From Daedaleopsis sinensis (taxonomy: Eukaryota > Basidiomycota > Agaricomycetes > Polyporales > Polyporaceae), in the NCBI GenBank assembly GCA_033807695.1, contig CM066304.1:2480001-2544000 (forward strand): 64,000 nucleotides of DNA. Direction: 5' to 3'. The notes under the pieces are model-generated. The model searched no databases. It saw nothing but the letters and a program-made list of their open reading frames with translations, and was not told where the DNA came from. Positions 22,223 through 35,311 of this stretch are shown one piece after another. A program made the translations under genes and the position numbers. How positions within the stretch are numbered: the first letter of the stretch is position 1; each line of letters begins with the position of its first letter.

Positions 22223-24417
22223 ATGAGCGTCCTGCCGACCTTCCTTCCAGTCAACACAAATGCGGTCCTGATTGCTCTCGTAGCTGGTGGTGTAGTCTAC
22301 GCCGTGTCAGCGGCACGATGGAGGCGTCGCTCTCATGGGCTTCCACTACCCCCCGGCCCCAAGGGCACGCCCATCCTAGGCAATGTCGCACATATGCAGA
22401 CGCCGCAGGTCTGGAACGCTCACGCTGAGCTTTGTAAGGTCTACGGTGCGTTTGTGAACGTCTCGCAAGCGTGCTCTCTCGCGCTCATCTGCCGTCCCGC
22501 CGCACTCTTTTAGGGGACGTTGTGAGTGTCCCCGTGCTCGGACACAACGTCGTCCTTCTCGGGAGCGCGAATGCCATATTCGACCTCCTCAATAAGCGGT
22601 CGGCTGCAACATCCAGCCGACAGCAATCTCCTACTGTCGAGCTGTGAGTCGCCTTGCGTGCGTTCTGCAACATACGACGCGCAGTCTTCTAACGCGCCAC
22701 GTTCTGTTTGCCAGCTCGGGACAGGGCTTCAACTTTGCGCTGATGTCGTACGGAACCAAGTGGAAAGTATATCGCCGGGAGTTCTCGAAGCGATTCCCAT
22801 CCCCCGTGCGCGTGGAGCAGTTGGAGTATCAGCAGGAGTACACGCGCATGTGCCTGAAGAAGGTGCTGAACGATCCGGAGAACCTCATTGAGCATGTACG
22901 CTAGTGAGTACCGTTCTCGTCCAGTCCCTCTGTATCCTTTTTGGAGGCTTGAAGGCGGAGATACTGACGACCGTGCAGCACATTTGGCGCGTCCGTCGTG
23001 AAGGCAGTATACGGCATCGATGTCGCAGAGACGAACGACAAGAATCTCGCCGATATGGAGAAGGTGCTCGATGGCCTCGAAGCGATCACGCCTGGCAGAT
23101 TCCTGGCACAGTTTTTACCCTTCCTGAAGTACGCACCGCACTGGTTGCCCATTGTCGGCAAGCAGATGGAACAGCTGGCGGAGTGGCACGAGTGCTCGCG
23201 GACCGTCAGGCAGGGCCTCTTCGACTTAGCGAAACAGCAAGTGGTGAGTGTCTCGGCTAGCACTTCGTTTTTGCCACAATGCTAACCTCTGCTGACGACG
23301 ATGTGTATTGAAGGAGAGGGGCGGGGCATCGGCTTCGATGGTTGCTAACGTTCTGCGGGATCTGGACGGGATGGACGCAAAGGAGGTTGCACAGGTCGAG
23401 GACGTCACGCAAGATCTTGCCATGAGTGCTTTCGAGGGTGAGTCTCCACATCATAATAACCATCCACGGACCGGATTCATCTAGCATTCACGTCCATGCA
23501 TATGGCAGGCTCGATAGACACTGTAAGTGACATATCATGTCATATCAGTGCCACTACTGACTGGTGTGCTCTCGTAGACGATCTCGGCCCTCCAGTTTTT
23601 TATCGTGGCGATGTGGCTACATCCCGAGGTGCAGCGGAAGGCGCACGCCGAGCTCGACGCCGTCGTCGGGCCCCACCGCCTACCTGTACACGCGGACATG
23701 GCCGATCTTCCGTACATCTGCGCCATCGCCAAGGAGTGTCTGCGGTGGCGTAACATCACTCCTATTGGTGTGCCGCATAGCACTACCGAGGACCTCGTCT
23801 ACCGCGGGTACTTCATCCCTGAAGGAACGACGCTGATTCCGTTGACCTGGTGAGTGCGGGCCTCCTGAGCGCGCTTTGTGCGACGACACCGCTCTAAGCT
23901 TACAGTCCGTGATACACAGGGAGTGTCTGCACGATCCGGAGACGTACCCCGAGCCCCTGCTGTTCAAACCAGGGCGGTTCATCCGCGACGGAAAGCTCGA
24001 TTTCACCCAGCGCGACCCGGCCGAGTTTGCGTTCGGGTTCGGACGGAGGTGCGTCCTTGACACTTGTGCCCGGAGCACCCGATCTCCCGTGCTGAGTAGC
24101 GTCTCCGGTCCCGCAGGGTGTGCCCCGGGATGGCATACGGCGAGTCGGCGTTGTTCATCAATATCGCGGCGACGCTGCATGCATTCGAGCTCCTTCCGCC
24201 TCTCGACAAGCACGGGAAGGTCATCACCGCCGAGCCGAAAGTGGTCGGGCTGTTCACTGCGTACGTACTGCTTGGATGCAAGCTCTCTTCGTGAGGATGA
24301 TAGCACTGATATTTCCTCCCCTTCTGCGCACGCAGGTTGCCCGAGGAGTGTCGGTGCCGCGTGAGACCTCGGTTCTCTGGGGTTGAGAGCTTGATTACCG
24401 CAGACCGCGAGCAGTAG
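22223..24417 (+). CDS. cytochrome P450 monooxygenase
   Basis: Ten exons (22223-22445, 22514-22643, 22715-22903, 22979-23243, 23314-23437, 23485-23522, 23578-23849, 23920-24048, 24117-24260, 24336-24417) give 531 residues with no frame error. An N-terminal membrane anchor (NAVLIALVAGGVVYAVSA) is followed by the proline hinge LPLPPGPKGTPILGN. The helix-C region has YGTKWKVYRREF. The I-helix oxygen-binding motif is MAGSIDTT, the K-helix ExxR is ECLRW, the meander motif is FKPGRF, and the heme loop FGFGRRVCPGMAYG carries the cysteine ligand. It is a typical microsomal class II P450 of the kind greatly expanded in wood-decay basidiomycetes. The substrate is unknown. A decayed relative lies at 36320-36810. 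The short exon 6 and the intron before it (47 nt) are the least certain parts. Confidence 0.93.
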
Positions 24418-24895
24418 GGCCGGCGCTGAGTGCTGAACGTTGTTGAATGTTGAACATGAGGGATAGGTGAATCGCTAGGGCCTCGCACATTGTGTTAGTC
24501 ACAGCATAATAAACCCGCCGAATCGTACAGAGATGGGGAAGCCCGTATACAGTATATGCATATATGTAGGAGAGCAAGATGTCTATGAATAGAAGCAGAT
24601 ACCAGTAATCCACCGAAATAGAGGACACCCGGGACGATACATGATTGGATATGATAGGTATGTGTAAACACTAGGCAAAATGGGGTGAAGCCAAGTGGGA
24701 TGATGCATAATAGAAGCAGAGGGTGGACGGAGTGTAGGAGCGTGTATGCAGATGTCTATGAGATTATGTATGTAGTCGTATCGTCCGACGAAATTTCGCG
24801 TACGCGTAAAGAGACGAGGTAGAGCACACCAACGTTCATTCTCGGTTCAGTGTTCGCCATCGTCATCGTCACCGGTCATCACGGTCGTCTCATAG
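24418..24895. other. intergenic region between convergent P450 and phytochrome genes
   Basis: Shared 3' flank. A GCTGAACGTTGTTGAATGTTGAAC motif at 24431-24455 belongs to the dispersed GTTGAACG repeat set. No exon was seen. Confidence 0.5.
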
Positions 24896-27800
24896 TCATG
24901 AAGAGTAGGCCTTGCCAGTCTCCGGCATGGAGAACCACCCGCCGATCTCCCAGCTGCAGCCGGGGCTGTACAGCTCTCTCTCCCGAGCGAGCGGGTCGTC
25001 GATGCCGTGGAAGAGAACGCAGAGCCGCATCCAGTCGATCGGCTTCAAGATCCACCCGTCTACGCCGAGCGCGCAGAGCTTCGCGCGCTGGTGCTCGAAA
25101 AGCGAGGCGGAGACGGCGAAGATCGGAATCCGTCCGTTGCGCCTGTGTGACGGGCGGTCAGCGAGCTCTCTCCCTGTTTCGAGGCTGCGGATGCGCTCTG
25201 TAGCTTCGTAGCCGTCCATGACGGGCATCCTGGGCGGGGTTAGCGTGCGCGCATGTCAACCAAGGGATCCACTTACTGGAGGTCCATCAGGATGCAGTCG
25301 AAGTTGGGATCCGACTGGATCATCTCGAGCCCTTCCTGGCCGTTCGTCGTGCTCACGACGGTGTGGCCGTCAAGTGTGAGCCGCTTCGCTAGTATTAGGC
25401 GGTTGATAGCGTTATCCTGAGCACGCATATATCAATGCGTTCATATACACCTCCACAATAGCTACTTACCTCGACTACGAGGACCCGCAGCTTCGGACTG
25501 TCAGGGTCCACTAGCAATCGACTCTTGAAAGGTGCTCGCCGCTTTCTCACAGAGTTATCGATCTCAAGTCCGCCGGAACGCACGACCGACGCGGACGAGG
25601 TGGGCGCGCAGAGGGACAGCCAGCCAGTGCTCCCGGAGGCGGACTTCTCGGGCGTGAGTGGGAGGAGCAAGGAGAACCGGCTGCCTTGCCCGATGTCCGA
25701 GTCGACTCGTAGCTGGCCGCCAAGCTGCTCAACCATTCGAGCCACGACGGCGAGCCCCAGGCCTGCGCAAGTCGTAGTCAGCAGCATATTCGTCTGCGAG
25801 CGAGACGGCGCGCACCCAGACCGGGAGAGTGTGCCCTGGGAGTGAACGGCGCACTCACGACCTGCGCGAACTCGCGAGATACGCCCTCGAGCTTCTCCGT
25901 CGGGATCCCGCACCCCGTGTCTGCGACCGCAATCTCGATCGCGACGTCGCCGGTGTCGCCCAAGCCTGAGGGCTCGTCGAAGTACCGGCACATGACGGAA
26001 ATGGACCCGCTTTCCGTGAACTTCACTGCGCCGTGGCCGCGCCCACATTCCCGTGAGCGATTGCCCTCTAGCGCGACAACAGACATAGATTTGCTTACGA
26101 GCGTTCGCTGTCAGGTTCGCGACCAACGTGCGGATCTTGCGCGAGTCACCGATGACCTGCCGAGGGCAGTTCACTAGGTCGAGCGTGAATGTTAGCCCGC
26201 GCCTGAGCGCCTCGTTTCGGTACAGCTGGGTCGCTTCCTGGATCGCGGTGAGGAGGTCAAACGGGCCGTTGAACGACGTCTCCTTGCCGCTCTCCAGACG
26301 CGTAAGTTCCTGCGCAGGGCATGCGGATGTCAGCATCCTGCTGCATGAACGGCTGGAAGCACTCACCAAGAGGTCGTTTAGGGTGAAGAGCAGGCTCTTG
26401 GACGCGATATGTGATTGTTTGAGGTTCTCCATAGTCTCCTGGTCGAGCGGCCCGTCCATCGCCAGCTCCAGATAGCTGCAGACACGGTCAGTGCATATTG
26501 ACGAGAAGCAGAGCAGAGTTGACGTACTTGATGATGTGGTTCAGAGGTGTGCGTACTGCCATCCATCGCGCCCGTCAGCACTGGCATGCCCGCGCGAGAC
26601 GACATCACAGCGTCCGGGAGAGCGACGCACCTTCATGACTTGCGTTTGATAGCAGAATGTCCGCCAGCTTGTTCGTCTGTCGCGCACCCTGCTTCTGCCT
26701 CCATACATCGATGAACTATACCCCACGCCCGCATCGTCAGCACAGTACTGAGTTGACAGTGACCGAGACAAGCACCCGCCTTCCGATAGACCAGGGCTAG
26801 CACACCTGCCGTCTCGAGGTGTTCTTCTGCCCATGCTTTGCACCGCCCGGAGACGATCTCCGACCACACGCGGAAAGACTGGCGCGGCTCGAGGGCGCCG
26901 TCGGCGGACTTGTACGGGCGCCCGGCCCAGTTCACCTGCCGCGGCTGGCCCTTGCGGAGGAAAACGATGAAGTCCGACCCGCCCGCAGAGAGTGGCACGT
27001 AGAGCAGCCCGGCGATAACATCGAGCCCCGAGTCGAGCTGCAGGTCGGGATAGTCGATCGTCACCGCCTGCGAGACTTGTAGCGTGCTGCAGGAGTGGGC
27101 GAGGGGTCAGGAGTGGGTTGCGAGAAGAAGAGGAAGACAAGTCTGCGTCTCGCAAAGGTGGATACGCGGAGAGCGGGTACGTACTCGAACTGCTTCAGAC
27201 GGAGGTACTCGGCGACGGCCAGGATTTCCTGCCCGTGCCGGCTGGGGCCGAGGATCTTGGCGGCTTCTCCGATGACGAGCACGCCGTAGTCTGCGGCGAA
27301 GAGGCCGAGTAAGTCGTCCGCGTTCGAGACGAAGTACGCGCCCGGGTGCTTGTCTGTCGGCATGCTACTGATCCGCCCCGCGCCATCCCGAGCCTTTACG
27401 CGTGGTGAGTGTGTACAATAATACCGGCGCAAGCGGGCAGAAAAGGAGAAGGGAGGTGTAAGCCGTCGATTAGGAGCTTGAAAATGGACGGGACGCACGA
27501 GCTTTCGCGTGTGAAGGCGGTGGGCGTAGGTGAGCCGCTCGACATTGCGCGAAATGGATTGACTGAGGAGACGCAGCATCTGCCGGATGGGGAAGGACAC
27601 GCGCATTCCGTGTGTGCCGTATGAGTGGCACGCGACCAGGCCCCACAGCTTCCCGAACGCGACGATCGACTGCGAGGCGCAAACCGTACGCGGTGAGCAT
27701 CGAACAAACTGCTAGGGGCCGCAGACGAGGTTGCTCACCACAGACATGGACGCGCGCACACCCATGTTTTCGAGGTCTGCAGGGACACGACGAAATCAAT

Positions 27801-30242
27801 GAGCAGAGCTCGGGGAGGCGAGACTCGACGCACAGACATTTTAAGTGGATTGGGCTCATCGCACGAAGGTAGCAGTGCGTCATATCCTAACGAAGAAGAG
27901 ATCGTGAAGATGGTCATGCAGGCTTCCTGTCGGACGGCGAAGAGGGTGTCTACATACGAGCGGGTTCTCGAGGTCCTCCTTCCTACGCACCATTAAGCGG
28001 GCCGTGGGTTGGCTGCGGTCGTATAGCAGTCGTACCTTGTCTGTACGAGATCGCATGTTGATCATTCGGTCCTACAGACGAAACGCAGGGGGAACGAGAT
28101 GACTCACTCAACGCGTATAATTCTCGCGCCTGAGGGCCGTCAGCGATCGAGTGCTCATAGAGCCTCGCTAGAAACAACTCACCTGCGCAGGGATGTCCGT
28201 GGCGGGGAAGTGCAGCCCCTTGTAGATGTCGTGCGTCTCGGTCCAGTCCACGAGCTCCGCAACGGTCTCCCCGTTCCACGCTTCGTCGAACTGATACACG
28301 AGCACGCGATGGAACTGCGTCAGGTCCTTCACCACGCCCACTGTCACCTTGAGGAACGTGTCCAGGTCCGGCGCCGCCCCGAGCTGCTCGTTGATCTGCG
28401 CCATGACCGCGAGGACGTCCATCGTGCCCACCTCACACGTCCCGCGCCGCCGTTGCCGCTCAGCGCGCGCGGACCGCGCGGACTGGCCCGTGCTCCCGCT
28501 CCGCTGCGAGTCGGGCGTGTCCGTGTTATCTTTGCCTAGACGCCGCGAGGGCCGCACCCGATCGAGTGCTGGGAGCGGCTTGGAGCGGCTCGTCGTGCTC
28601 TCGAGCACATCCTCAGCCAAAGGTATCCAGTCGTCTTCGCCCGGTAGGCTGTGGGCCCGGCTCGGGCGCGGCGGCATGGGAGACATGGCCGAGGGCCACG
28701 CAGACTTTATGCTGCGCTCGCTTTGAGCGCTTTGAGCAGTGAGCTCCAGGTCTCCGCCTACGCTGGGCGCCGCATCGTCGCGAGCAGCGATGGCGCCGTC
28801 TTCGTACGAAGATGCCTGATAGAAGAGGGTGCGCCCGGAGCTGTTCGAAGCCGACGGCGAGATCGAGGGCTCAGTCGACGGAGACGAAATGTCAGAGCCC
28901 GCGTGTGATGCTGGCGCGTCAGGGGGATAACGAGGGTTGAATAGGTCGCGTTCATGCTCGAGCTCTAGGATGATGATGTTTTCGTACACAGACGAGCCTT
29001 CAGCTGCGAGATTGGTGGGCGCTCTCATCTGTGGTCTATGTGCGGCACACCAGCACGTCCAGGTTCGTCGTCTCTGTAGATCTTGGCTGAGGTTGTTCTC
29101 CTGAGAAGATGTGGATCCAGGCTCTCCATACCCGCTGAGCATGAACACATGGATGTTCTCGGCTTGCTCCTCAGCCGACATCGATCTTTCGCTCAGGCAC
29201 TGAACGTTGTCAAAGAGCACATCAGCCTGATTATCTGGTAGGGCCTGTGAGAAGCATTCAAGGTCAAAGAGATACTTCGGCGAGAGCCCGAGCAGCTCGG
29301 TTGAGTTCTAGCACAGAGATCAGTAGGACGCAAGAACGTATAACAGAGAGCACCGTACTTCTGATACTTGACGAACCAACAAGTTGCCCGTCTCCATGTC
29401 CTCCTCAACGGCAATGAGGACGCCGAAACCTTGTACGGCGCCTGGAGTGCGAATGGGCTACGCAAGATTGGCACCAGGGTTGAGAACCACGGACAAACTA
29501 TTAGACGCACCTCGTCCTCGCAACGTGCAAGCTTCCCTTCCCTTCCCAGTATAACATGGTGCCCGTTCTCGTCCTCGTAGTGCTGGAAGCGGAGCGTCAT
29601 ATGGGGAGCATCTTCCCGCGAAGCGCCGCTTCCGCTGCTATTTGACCGATATCTTCTCGATGACTGACCAGATGTCGAGGGGGCGCTTGAGGTGGGCCGT
29701 GTCTCAAGCGCGCTTTCGGGCGGAGGGAGGTGGACGATGCCAGACTGTACAAAGTTCGAATGTAGGAAGTCTTCATCAGGAAACGGCAAGGAACATAATG
29801 GACTCTCTGGCTCGTCGGAAATGAGTGGGCTTCGAGAGGTGACTTCAGGCAACCCATGGCCATCGGCGGCAATGTCAGACACCATGCGCGGGGTGTGACG
29901 AGGATTCGAGAGGGGAGAAGCGGCTTGAGAATAGAGCGTAGTAGTTTCGCCTACTACACCGTAGGTAACGAGAACATCTGGGCTAGTGCTCCGTGATTTT
30001 GATCCCGAGCTAGTAGTAGGGAGGTCGATGTCAAACGACCTCGGGGAGAAAGGAATTTGATGGGCGGCCGGATTTGCCTCGCTGCTTTGATTGCCAGAGA
30101 TCGACATGGAAGCGGAAGATATTGAACGCTGGCTGCTGCCGACTGAGTCTGGAGGTGGGCTTGGAGATGGATGAAAGCAGCTATGAAAGCCAGTTGGCCG
30201 GGACGCGGGGTGGAGATGGGGTGTCGCGTCGTCGGACGGCAT
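24896..30242 (-). CDS. fungal phytochrome hybrid histidine kinase (PAS-GAF-PHY-HK-REC)
   Basis: A red/far-red photoreceptor kinase of roughly 1,400-1,450 residues in about 20 exons, start ATG at 30242, stop at 24896. After a Ser/Pro-rich N terminus come the PAS domain with the bilin-attachment cysteine (ARCEDE, about residue 241, followed by [16 protein letters not shown]), a long polar linker, the GAF domain with the [15 protein letters not shown] signature, and the PHY domain. The linker in PHY includes [20 protein letters not shown] and [20 protein letters not shown]. The kinase has the H-box [14 protein letters not shown]-box [13 protein letters not shown]1 DTGCGIP and G2 [16 protein letters not shown]. 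The receiver has the phospho-acceptor aspartate in [15 protein letters not shown] and the conserved lysine in ILKPIDW. All key residues are present and the frame can be followed throughout. Two junctions need weak or GC-type donors: K-GTCTGT before YLENMG, and AAG-GCGGGT before FIDVWRQ. Confidence 0.93.
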
Positions 30243-30669
30243 GAGGAGGAAGACAAGGAGGTGGCAGTCGGAGGAGAAGAGGCACCGACACCAGGTTTTT
30301 TTGATCCAGCCAGCACTTCCACGCACCGTTCTTGGTTGCTTCCGCAGATATCAATCGACACGCGTGCACACCCGCTAGCCAATGCCATGACATAGACTAC
30401 GAATGTTCAATGTATGTTGTAGGCGCCATACGATCACTATCGCGGAGTTTCTGGCGGAGTTATTTGCTCTACTTGCCAATTGGCAATGTACGTACTGATT
30501 CAGTGATTTGTTGAACATGTGCACTTTGTACTCGAGCTCCTGGCCCTGGTACACCTCTAGATCTATAGCTACATACTCGACATATATCATATCGTGCGTA
30601 TGGTGCATAATGCTCAACGACATGAGTCTCGTCACTCGTAGCTAGTATTGACAGAGACCCCAGATTCTA
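30243..30669. other. phytochrome 5' flank and intergenic region
   Basis: The first 140 nt upstream of the phytochrome ATG recur, together with the 5' coding end, at 38049-38361. No gene was seen in the rest. Confidence 0.6.
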
Positions 30670-31640
30670 CTAAGCTTCACGATGCTTCGCGTTTGGATCC
30701 AGCAAGAACGGTCGGATTCGCTCAACCGCCTCCAGGGGAAGTCCAAGACTTAAAAGTGCGGTGAGGTTCTCCATAGTGATAGCCGCCATCTTCCCTGCAC
30801 GGCTGAACATCTTCTCCTCCCACACAGCGACCTCTGCTTCCCTCGCCTCAGCTCCTTTCTCTTGTAGGATAGCCTCGGAGAGCACGAGGCCCAGCTCGAA
30901 TCCGTCCAACATCGCCAGATTTGCCCCGGCTCCTGCGTACGGACTCATCAGGTGTGCTGCGTCCCCGATAATCGTGATGCCAGCGACGTGGTCCCACCGG
31001 TGCCCGACGGGAAGATAGTACAGCGGACGATGGTACACCGCCGCGTCTTCGCATTTCTCTACGTCTTCCGTATCCACGGAGCCCACCCTTCGAAGATCTC
31101 GAGCAGCGACCTCCTGGCGGCTTCTGGCTCGCTCGGTGTCATCCACTCGGCGGGCGCACGGAACCACGCATACGCGCGGATGCGTCCGTCGCCGTTCCGC
31201 TGGACGACCATGTTCTTGTTGTCCTGCGCAGCATACACCGTCCCGTATCCGACAGCGTCGACGACGTCCTTCATGTCCGGACGGGCGGCCACAGAAGGTG
31301 CGAGGGAGATTTCGCACCCAGTGATCCCGTGGTAGATGGGAGTCGCAGGAGAGACGAGCGGGCGGACGTGCGAGTGGGCGCCGTCGGCCCCGACGAGGAT
31401 GTCGCAGACGACCTGCGTGCCGTTCGCGAACGTGAGCTCGTGCGCGCCCTTTCCGAGGCTCAGGACTGACGCGAGCCCGTGTCCCCACTTGACAGACTCG
31501 GCGGGCACGGCGTCGCGGAGGAGCCTCCGCTGCACACTCCTGTCGATCTCGGGGCGTATGTCGCGCGGGTCGGTCTTCTTGACTTCGTCCGCGCTTCGCG
31601 CGAGCAGGACGTTGCTATCATGAATTCATTCTTTATACCC
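30670..31640 (-). pseudogene. FAD-dependent monooxygenase pseudogene (salicylate-hydroxylase-like), 5'-truncated and frameshifted
   Basis: Two frames on the minus strand carry the middle and C-terminal parts of a group A flavoprotein monooxygenase. The first (about 31640 to 31070) reads DPRDIRPEIDRS, then VVCDILVGADGAHSHVRP, which is the DG motif (GADGxxSxVR), then FEGWAPWIRK. The second, in another frame (31075 to 30670), continues with YYLPVGHRWDHVAGITIIGDAAHLMSPYAGAGANLAMLDG, the GD motif that binds the FAD ribityl phosphate. Joining them requires a frameshift near 31070. The N-terminal dinucleotide-binding GxGxxG region is missing, and an in-frame stop precedes the first block. It should not produce an active enzyme unless an unseen exon lies upstream. 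The ancestral enzyme would have hydroxylated an aromatic or polyketide-like substrate using NAD(P)H. Confidence 0.82.
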
Positions 31641-32900
31641 CTTGCCAACCAGCTCGCCACGCTCCCGACGCTTAATTTGGGTCGATTTGCCTAGATTTAC
31701 CTCTATGCCACTAGTATCATCTCGAGAAGGTTCTTGCAAGCCGTCAAGAAGGTTCACCGGCGACAAGAGGGTACCCTAGGGACTAGGGTACCTCGCTTGT
31801 TCCTGGTTGAGGGTTAGTAAGCTACGTGCTCTGACTTGGCGGGACTAACACTAGTACTTACTTACTACTTAGTAGAGATCGCCCGCTTGGCGTTGATATA
31901 CCGACGATTCGTTTGATTTCACCTTCCCCCTCGATTCCTGGACAACGCTCAAGCTGGCTCGACGGCACCAGTAAGTACGCTCCCCGCAGAATAATAGTCT
32001 GTTACTAAGAGCGAGCCAGGAGCGAGCTCGCGAAGGCTCGCGACCCTCGACACGTCCGACCCCCCCGCTTCCTGCTTACTAACGGCAACATTCTAGTACG
32101 TCCGTGCCGAGCGCGTGCTCGCGGGATACCCGCGGACATTTGACGATACTCAGGCGTACGTACGTTGGCAACTTCGGCTCCGAGAGTTCATCACCGCAGA
32201 CGGACTCCACCGGGACAGGGCCAATCGTGTTCTGTAGAGGTCCGAGACGGCGGTACGACGCCTCCTCTCTTGAGACTTGCGCAACCAGCGCGAAGTGCAC
32301 CATCAGAGTCCAAACGAACAACTGCGCGGGCGAGGCAGCCTCGACGGTAGCGGTGGAATCTGACGTTTGCACTCATGCACCTACGTTGACTTGCGGCACT
32401 CTCGCCCTGTTTTCTCGAGCTCTTTGGACGTGGTCGCATGGAGGATCACACTCAGATTTGCGTGGTCATTCGTGTACACATAACCTGTTTTCGTTCGCGA
32501 TGCTGTTCGCCGCGGTGGAGCGTGTTGCCGGTCGCGTCTTGCTGGCTTAAGCGAATCAAGTCGTCAGTGTGATAGGGATACACATCGCAGTTGAAGGTAC
32601 GTATGCAGCAATTAACATATCCGGGGTAAACGTAGAGTACATACTACAAAAGAACGCAGGTGATACAGATTGTGTCTACTGGTACAGGGCCACAACTGTG
32701 CTCGCAACCCCGTGTCGAGGCACACTGGAGAGAAATGTAGCGGACCATAGCACAGTAAGTAGTATTACGAAAATCGAGAATTGCAGATGATCTGTTTCAA
32801 GAAGAAAAGAAGGGACGCCTCATGCATAGACGCTAGGTGCAAAAGGACTCGTAGAAGTGGCTGGAATCACCGAATGGCCTGGGAGCTTCAGAACGCCCGA
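31641..32900. other. gene-free stretch
   Basis: Contains a 10 bp-arm hairpin (31770-31792) and several TACTTACTTACTACTTAG-like short repeats near 31850. An open frame on the plus strand (32104-32550, 148 codons) has no motif I can name. Confidence 0.45.
31770..31792. repeat. perfect short inverted repeat
   Basis: GGTACCCTAG - GGA - CTAGGGTACC, 10 bp arms with a 3 nt loop. Function unknown. Confidence 0.8.
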
Positions 32901-35253
32901 CTAGAACGGGAACCGGAGGCTCAACGCAGTCAAGACCTCCGTACCGTTGAACCGGGCGTCGTCGGTCACAACCTCGATCGGGGTGCCGTCGAACTTCAGC
33001 TGCTTGCGTGAGTTGGCGTCATACTTCGGCCACTGCACCCCGCTCGCCCCGTTGGGGTTCAGGTCGTTGACGAACCGGACAAAGTAGTCCGTCAAGTCAC
33101 CAGGACCGAAAGCTGTCTTGAGGTCCGTAGTATGAGGCTAATAAGAGTCACTCGGTCAGCCTCTCTTCGTGGACATTCAGCTGCATGATATACTCACCTG
33201 ACCCAGACCCGGGTAGCTGCCGCGAGAGTGCACTATAGCAAGTCAACGCATCAGTATTGCCACTAAGATGTGTAAAGTGTACGAGTTGCTCACGGTATGT
33301 GTACGCCGACTGTGTAGAAGAGTACTTCTGCAGAAGCTGACGGCGAGGAGCGTTGAAGAACCAATCGCCTTGAAGGGACGCTATACGCTTGTACTGGGGA
33401 CTGTATGCGTACTTATCACCAGTATCATACGGCGAGCCAGCTGAAGGGTTCTGTGGGTACAAGTCGAGGACTGGCTGGATGTCCTTGCGCGTTGCACCTG
33501 GGAACCACACCTTACCCAGGTAGTCTGCGAGCTGGTCGGTCGTACTGTATGTTTACGGTTAGCATTAGCACATGAACATGACTATATGCATACGTACGTG
33601 ATAGTCGTGCTGCCAAGCGAGAAGATGGGGCCCTCGTCCGTCACATCTCCTATTCGTCGTTGTAGATGATCAGCACAAGCAACCACACCAACGAATGGCC
33701 AACGGACCAAGAATGAATGGGACCTTAGCAAGCGGTCCATGAGCCGCAAGCTGCTGAGGAGGGGCCGTGACGAACGAGCCATCTACGTGAGGCATGTAAG
33801 AGGTAGCCAACCCCTAATGAATCGCATTAGCTCCCAGTCATATTGTACGATGCAACACCTCACTCACAGAATATCCGACACCGATCTCGACGTCAACGGC
33901 AGCCGCTACGAGAAGCGGCGACAAAGTACCACGCAGACACTGCAGGACGTCCGCGGCCCCTGCGCACCCAACGCGTTTTGCGATGGTGTCGAAGGTCCCC
34001 TGAATGGCGCTCGCATTGCCAGTAGGGACAGGGCTGCCTGAGCTCATGATGCCAGCGCGGAAAAGGCCTTCGGTGTTTCCCCCGTTCGTGAGCATATGCA
34101 AAGAGACGGACATAGCACCCGCACTCTCGCCCCAGCTGAGCAGCGCCCGTCAGTCGCCATCAATGCTACGATGGACAGGCTAGCACTCACATCGTGACCT
34201 TCGCTGGGTCACCACCGAAGCTAGAGATATACTTCTGCACCCAACGAAGAGCAGTTCGCTCTGTGATGTCGAGGTGAGCTTAGGTTACAATGATTGATTG
34301 CATAACAGTACGTACGATCGTGCAGGCCAAGGTTGCCGACCCCGGCGTCGTTCACTTCCTTTCCGCCGAGGAAGCCGAAAACGTTTAGACTGATCACTAT
34401 GTTAGAATCGTTCGGCATACATTGTAAAAGGGCCGCAGACGTACCGGTAGTTGATACCAACGAAGATGACAGGTTCGCCCAGCTGAATAGATCTCTCAAC
34501 TACGGCACTCCCGTTGTACACGGACCTAGGTAGCGCAATGACATTCAAGGTCATCGAAATGCAACACAATTTGAAAGAGCGACCCACATAGCGTTTGATC
34601 CCAGAGCAAATGCGCCGCCGTGGATCCACTAAGGAAGTGTGAGTGAAGTTTGAGTGCAGTTCCGAATAGACACGACGAAGACTACTCACGAAAAGTACTG
34701 GGAGTTTGGCATCGGCGGGCGTGTTTGCAGGCCGGATCACGTTGAGGTTAAGACCTTGTGAAGTCGTCAGAACACAGATCCTGCCAGAGGTACGGTGTGA
34801 ATGTTACTCACAATCCTCGCTCTGAGGCACCAGAAGATTGGGGAGCAAGTAACCAGCGCAGCTGAGGACGCTTGGAAGGACGAGTAGGGGAACCGTCGGC
34901 GGAATAACAAGCGGCGACTGGATACACTGACCTCCGAAGTACGTAGCATCGACCGTTCCCTCGTAGGAGGTCTTGAGCTGCGGTAGACGAAAACGCAGGT
35001 CGCCCACACTGGGGATATAGCACGCAAAGAGTCAGTTTATGCATGGCGCAATTGAAAGAGTCTCCACATACGGGGGCTGAGCGTAAGGGATCCCACGGAA
35101 GCTCTCGACAGATCCGCTGACGGAGCCGGCTACCTTGGCTCCATCGAGTTGGACGGTGGGGGCTGAACGGCGGTGCACGGCAGGGGAAGCATAGGCAAAA
35201 TGAGTGGCTAAGATGGCGGTAAGGACAGGTAGGACAAGAGCCGTAGACAACAT
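32901..35253 (-). CDS. secreted type-B carboxylesterase/lipase (copy C, diverged)
   Basis: A third member of the esterase family, read on the minus strand from the ATG at 35253. It begins with the signal peptide [21 protein letters not shown]. Exon order follows copies A and [37 protein letters not shown] then [11 protein letters not shown], an [11 protein letters not shown] oxyanion region, [39 protein letters not shown] with the nucleophile serine, [20 protein letters not shown], and a C-terminal block with [20 protein letters not shown]. The length should be close to 550 residues. No lesion was found, but not every splice site was checked to the base. It lacks the mirrored arrangement of A and B and differs from them throughout, so it is an older duplicate. 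It should hydrolyse esters outside the cell; the substrate is unknown. Confidence 0.88.
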
Positions 35254-35304
35254 CGTGGAGAAATGTCTTCAGGATGTCCGTCGAATCATTCTTCGTCTCA
35301 CTGG

Positions 35305-35311
35305 TTATATA
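35305..35311 (-). promoter_or_regulatory. TATA box of carboxylesterase C
   Basis: TATATAA on the minus strand, about 55 nt before the ATG at 35253. Confidence 0.45.

Noticed and set aside
27735..27883. Apparent frameshift in the phytochrome PHY domain at HLKC-L
   Set aside because: A phase-1 donor GTCTGT two bases earlier restores [13 protein letters not shown], so no lesion is needed.
32104..32550. 148-codon cysteine-containing frame that might be a small secreted protein
   Set aside because: No signal peptide at its start, no intron support and no recognised motif.
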